In this document: positions 39,463 through 39,970 of the stretch, piece by piece
How positions within the stretch are numbered: position 1 is the first letter of the stretch
Layout: the number at the start of each line of letters is the position of its first letter
Source of the DNA: Hyphomicrobiales bacterium
GTDB lineage: Bacteria; Pseudomonadota; Alphaproteobacteria; Rhizobiales; Aestuariivirgaceae
Assembly (NCBI GenBank): GCA_013002595.1
Contig: JABDJG010000473.1
Coordinates: forward strand, 1-39,970
Length of the DNA: 39,970 nt
Reading direction: 5' to 3'
The notes under the pieces: generated by a model
The model's database searches: none
The model's input: the letters and a program-made list of their open reading frames with translations, nothing else
Told to the model about the DNA's origin: nothing
Position numbers and translations under genes: made by a program

Positions 39463-39777
39463 TTAGGACGGCAGGTTGGCGTCGCGGCAACCAAGCTCAG
39501 TTGGCTCGGAGCGCATGGTGAACATGACACCGTCGAGCTTGTCGCTCTGGTGTTCGGTGGGCTCGGAGCGCATGGTGAACATGACGCCGTCGAGCTTGTC
39601 GCTTTTGTGCTCGGTGGGCTCGGAACGCATGGTGAACATGACGCCGTCGAGTTTGTCGGTTGCGGTTGCACTCAGTCCATTGCCGGCAACGGCTTTGGTT
39701 GAGACCGGAAAGGCTTCACCGTTCGGTGAACCGAAGACCATTGTTCCCGCGGACTTGTCATACGAAAAACTGCTCAT
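39463..39777 (-). CDS. Repetitive RiPP precursor peptide (leader plus three core repeats)
   Basis: The 104-residue product has a 40-residue leader (MSSFSYDKSAGTMVFGSPNG at its start) and then three repeats of DKLDGVMFTMRSEPTEHKS with a 19-residue period (residues 41-59, 60-78, 79-97). The third ends differently (LGC) before a short tail RDANLPS. The first 16 residues of each repeat are identical in all three copies. A GGAGAGAGA ribosome site precedes the ATG. Position directly before ycaO/tfuA and the repeated, leader-preceded design identify it as the substrate; multi-core precursors are known for YcaO/TfuA thiovarsolins. No Cys is in the repeats, fitting amide rather than Cys chemistry. Confidence 0.85.
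   Translation of the reverse strand: MSSFSYDKSAGTMVFGSPNGEAFPVSTKAVAGNGLSATATDKLDGVMFTMRSEPTEHKSDKLDGVMFTMRSEPTEHQSDKLDGVMFTMRSEPTELGCRDANLPS
39487..39657 (-). repeat. Three 57-bp direct repeats coding the core units
   Basis: The units lie at 39601-39657, 39544-39600 and 39487-39543. Within the 16 conserved codons six codons vary between copies (Lys, Gly, Arg, Pro, Thr, Glu) and all changes are silent. The next codons vary (HKS, HQS, LGC). Confidence 0.92.
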
Positions 39778-39794
39778 AATTCTCTCTCCATGTT

Positions 39795-39812
39795 TTTGAT
39801 TCAGAGATCAAA
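39795..39812. promoter_or_regulatory. Interrupted palindrome upstream of the precursor gene
   Basis: TTTGAT and ATCAAA flank a six-base spacer, 17 bases upstream of the precursor ATG. The AT-rich dyad could be an operator or the start of the mRNA leader. No regulator is identified. Confidence 0.3.
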
Positions 39813-39850
39813 TCATTAACGGGCAGGCGTGACTCCTGTGTGAGAGTCGA

Positions 39851-39876
39851 CGATCAGCGTGTCACAACGCCGATCG
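39851..39876 (-). terminator. Hairpin between the upstream partial gene and the precursor gene
   Basis: On the minus strand CGATCGGCGT and ACGCTGATCG form a ten-pair stem (one G-U pair) with a six-base loop, ten bases after the stop of the partial gene at the window edge. It lacks a T run, so it may be a weak terminator or a processing site. Confidence 0.4.
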
Positions 39877-39886
39877 ACCGCAGTCA

Positions 39887-39970
39887 CTATTTGAGACCTG
39901 CACGCCATAGTCCTTCGAGCAAGTGCTTGGTATCTTTGATGTTTTTGTCCGGGATCACCGTGAACAAACG
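39887..39970 (-). CDS. C-terminal end of an unidentified protein (5' end outside window)
   Basis: Reading the minus strand from the window edge gives 27 codons, RLFTVIPDKNIKDTKHLLEG followed by LWRAGLK, then TAG. The composition looks like a real protein end and the frame is open to the edge. It runs in the same direction as the precursor gene 110 bases downstream and could belong to the same cluster. No family is recognisable. Confidence 0.45.
   Translation of the reverse strand, partial: RLFTVIPDKNIKDTKHLLEGLWRAGLK

Noticed and set aside
39487..39657. CRISPR-like direct repeats
   Set aside because: The three units are 57 bases, contiguous and in frame, with no unique spacers and no cas genes nearby.
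39476..39702. Plus-strand reading frames across the precursor repeats, coding Gly/Glu/Val/His-rich repeats
   Set aside because: They mirror the 57-bp repeats on the other strand and have no ribosome site. The minus frame has a ribosome site, only silent variation and the ycaO/tfuA context.

Overview
The window looks like a chromosomal segment of an alphaproteobacterium, most likely of the order Hyphomicrobiales (Rhizobiales). The marker genes are those of rhizobial-type flagellar loci: motC, a Rem-type orphan regulator, the flaF/flbT pair, motE, a DUF1217 gene next to flgF, and short flagellins ending in a SILSLFR-type C-terminus. No tRNA, rRNA, CRISPR array, integrase or intact transposase gene was found.

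Layout. Positions 1-917 hold the tail of an acidic, Asp/Pro/Val-repeat protein and a convergent GspC-like membrane protein. From 1081 to 27942 almost everything is on the plus strand: rod, P-ring and L-ring genes (flgB flgC fliE flgG flgA flgI motE flgH), fliL and fliP, two tandem flagellin genes, fliF, a FliH-like gene, motB, motC, fliK, a lytic transglycosylase, rem, then hook and filament-junction genes (flgE flgK flgL), flaF, flbT, flgD, export genes (fliQ flhA fliR) and four small accessory genes (FliJ-like, rod-cap FlgJ-like, FlgN-like, FliL-like). fliI, flgF and a DUF1217 gene run on the minus strand (27957-30765). motA fliM fliN fliG flhB and one orphan gene follow on the plus strand (30929-35810). 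Many genes overlap by 1-8 bases, so long co-translated operons are likely. Together they cover nearly a whole flagellum: basal body, switch, stator, export gate, hook, filament and two post-transcriptional flagellin regulators.

The right end (35842-39970, minus strand) is different: a ribosomal-peptide (RiPP) cluster. A 104-residue precursor has a 40-residue leader followed by three 19-residue repeats. Behind it come a YcaO enzyme, a TfuA protein, a 148-residue helical protein and a FemAB/GNAT-like transferase. YcaO plus TfuA is the known pair for backbone thioamide formation, so the product is predicted to be a multi-copy, probably thioamidated peptide, perhaps further modified by the FemAB-like enzyme. 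This is the best candidate for an undescribed system. A hairpin sits between the precursor and ycaO, and palindromes lie upstream of the precursor.

Other non-coding structure: both flagellin leaders can form a hairpin that buries the ribosome-binding site, and the second has a competing hairpin. A 268-bp MITE-like element is inserted exactly at the rem stop codon. A 17-bp tandem duplication at the fliQ start creates a six-codon mini-ORF. A 161-bp inverted-repeat element follows fliP, and a single arm of it recurs in the RiPP cluster.
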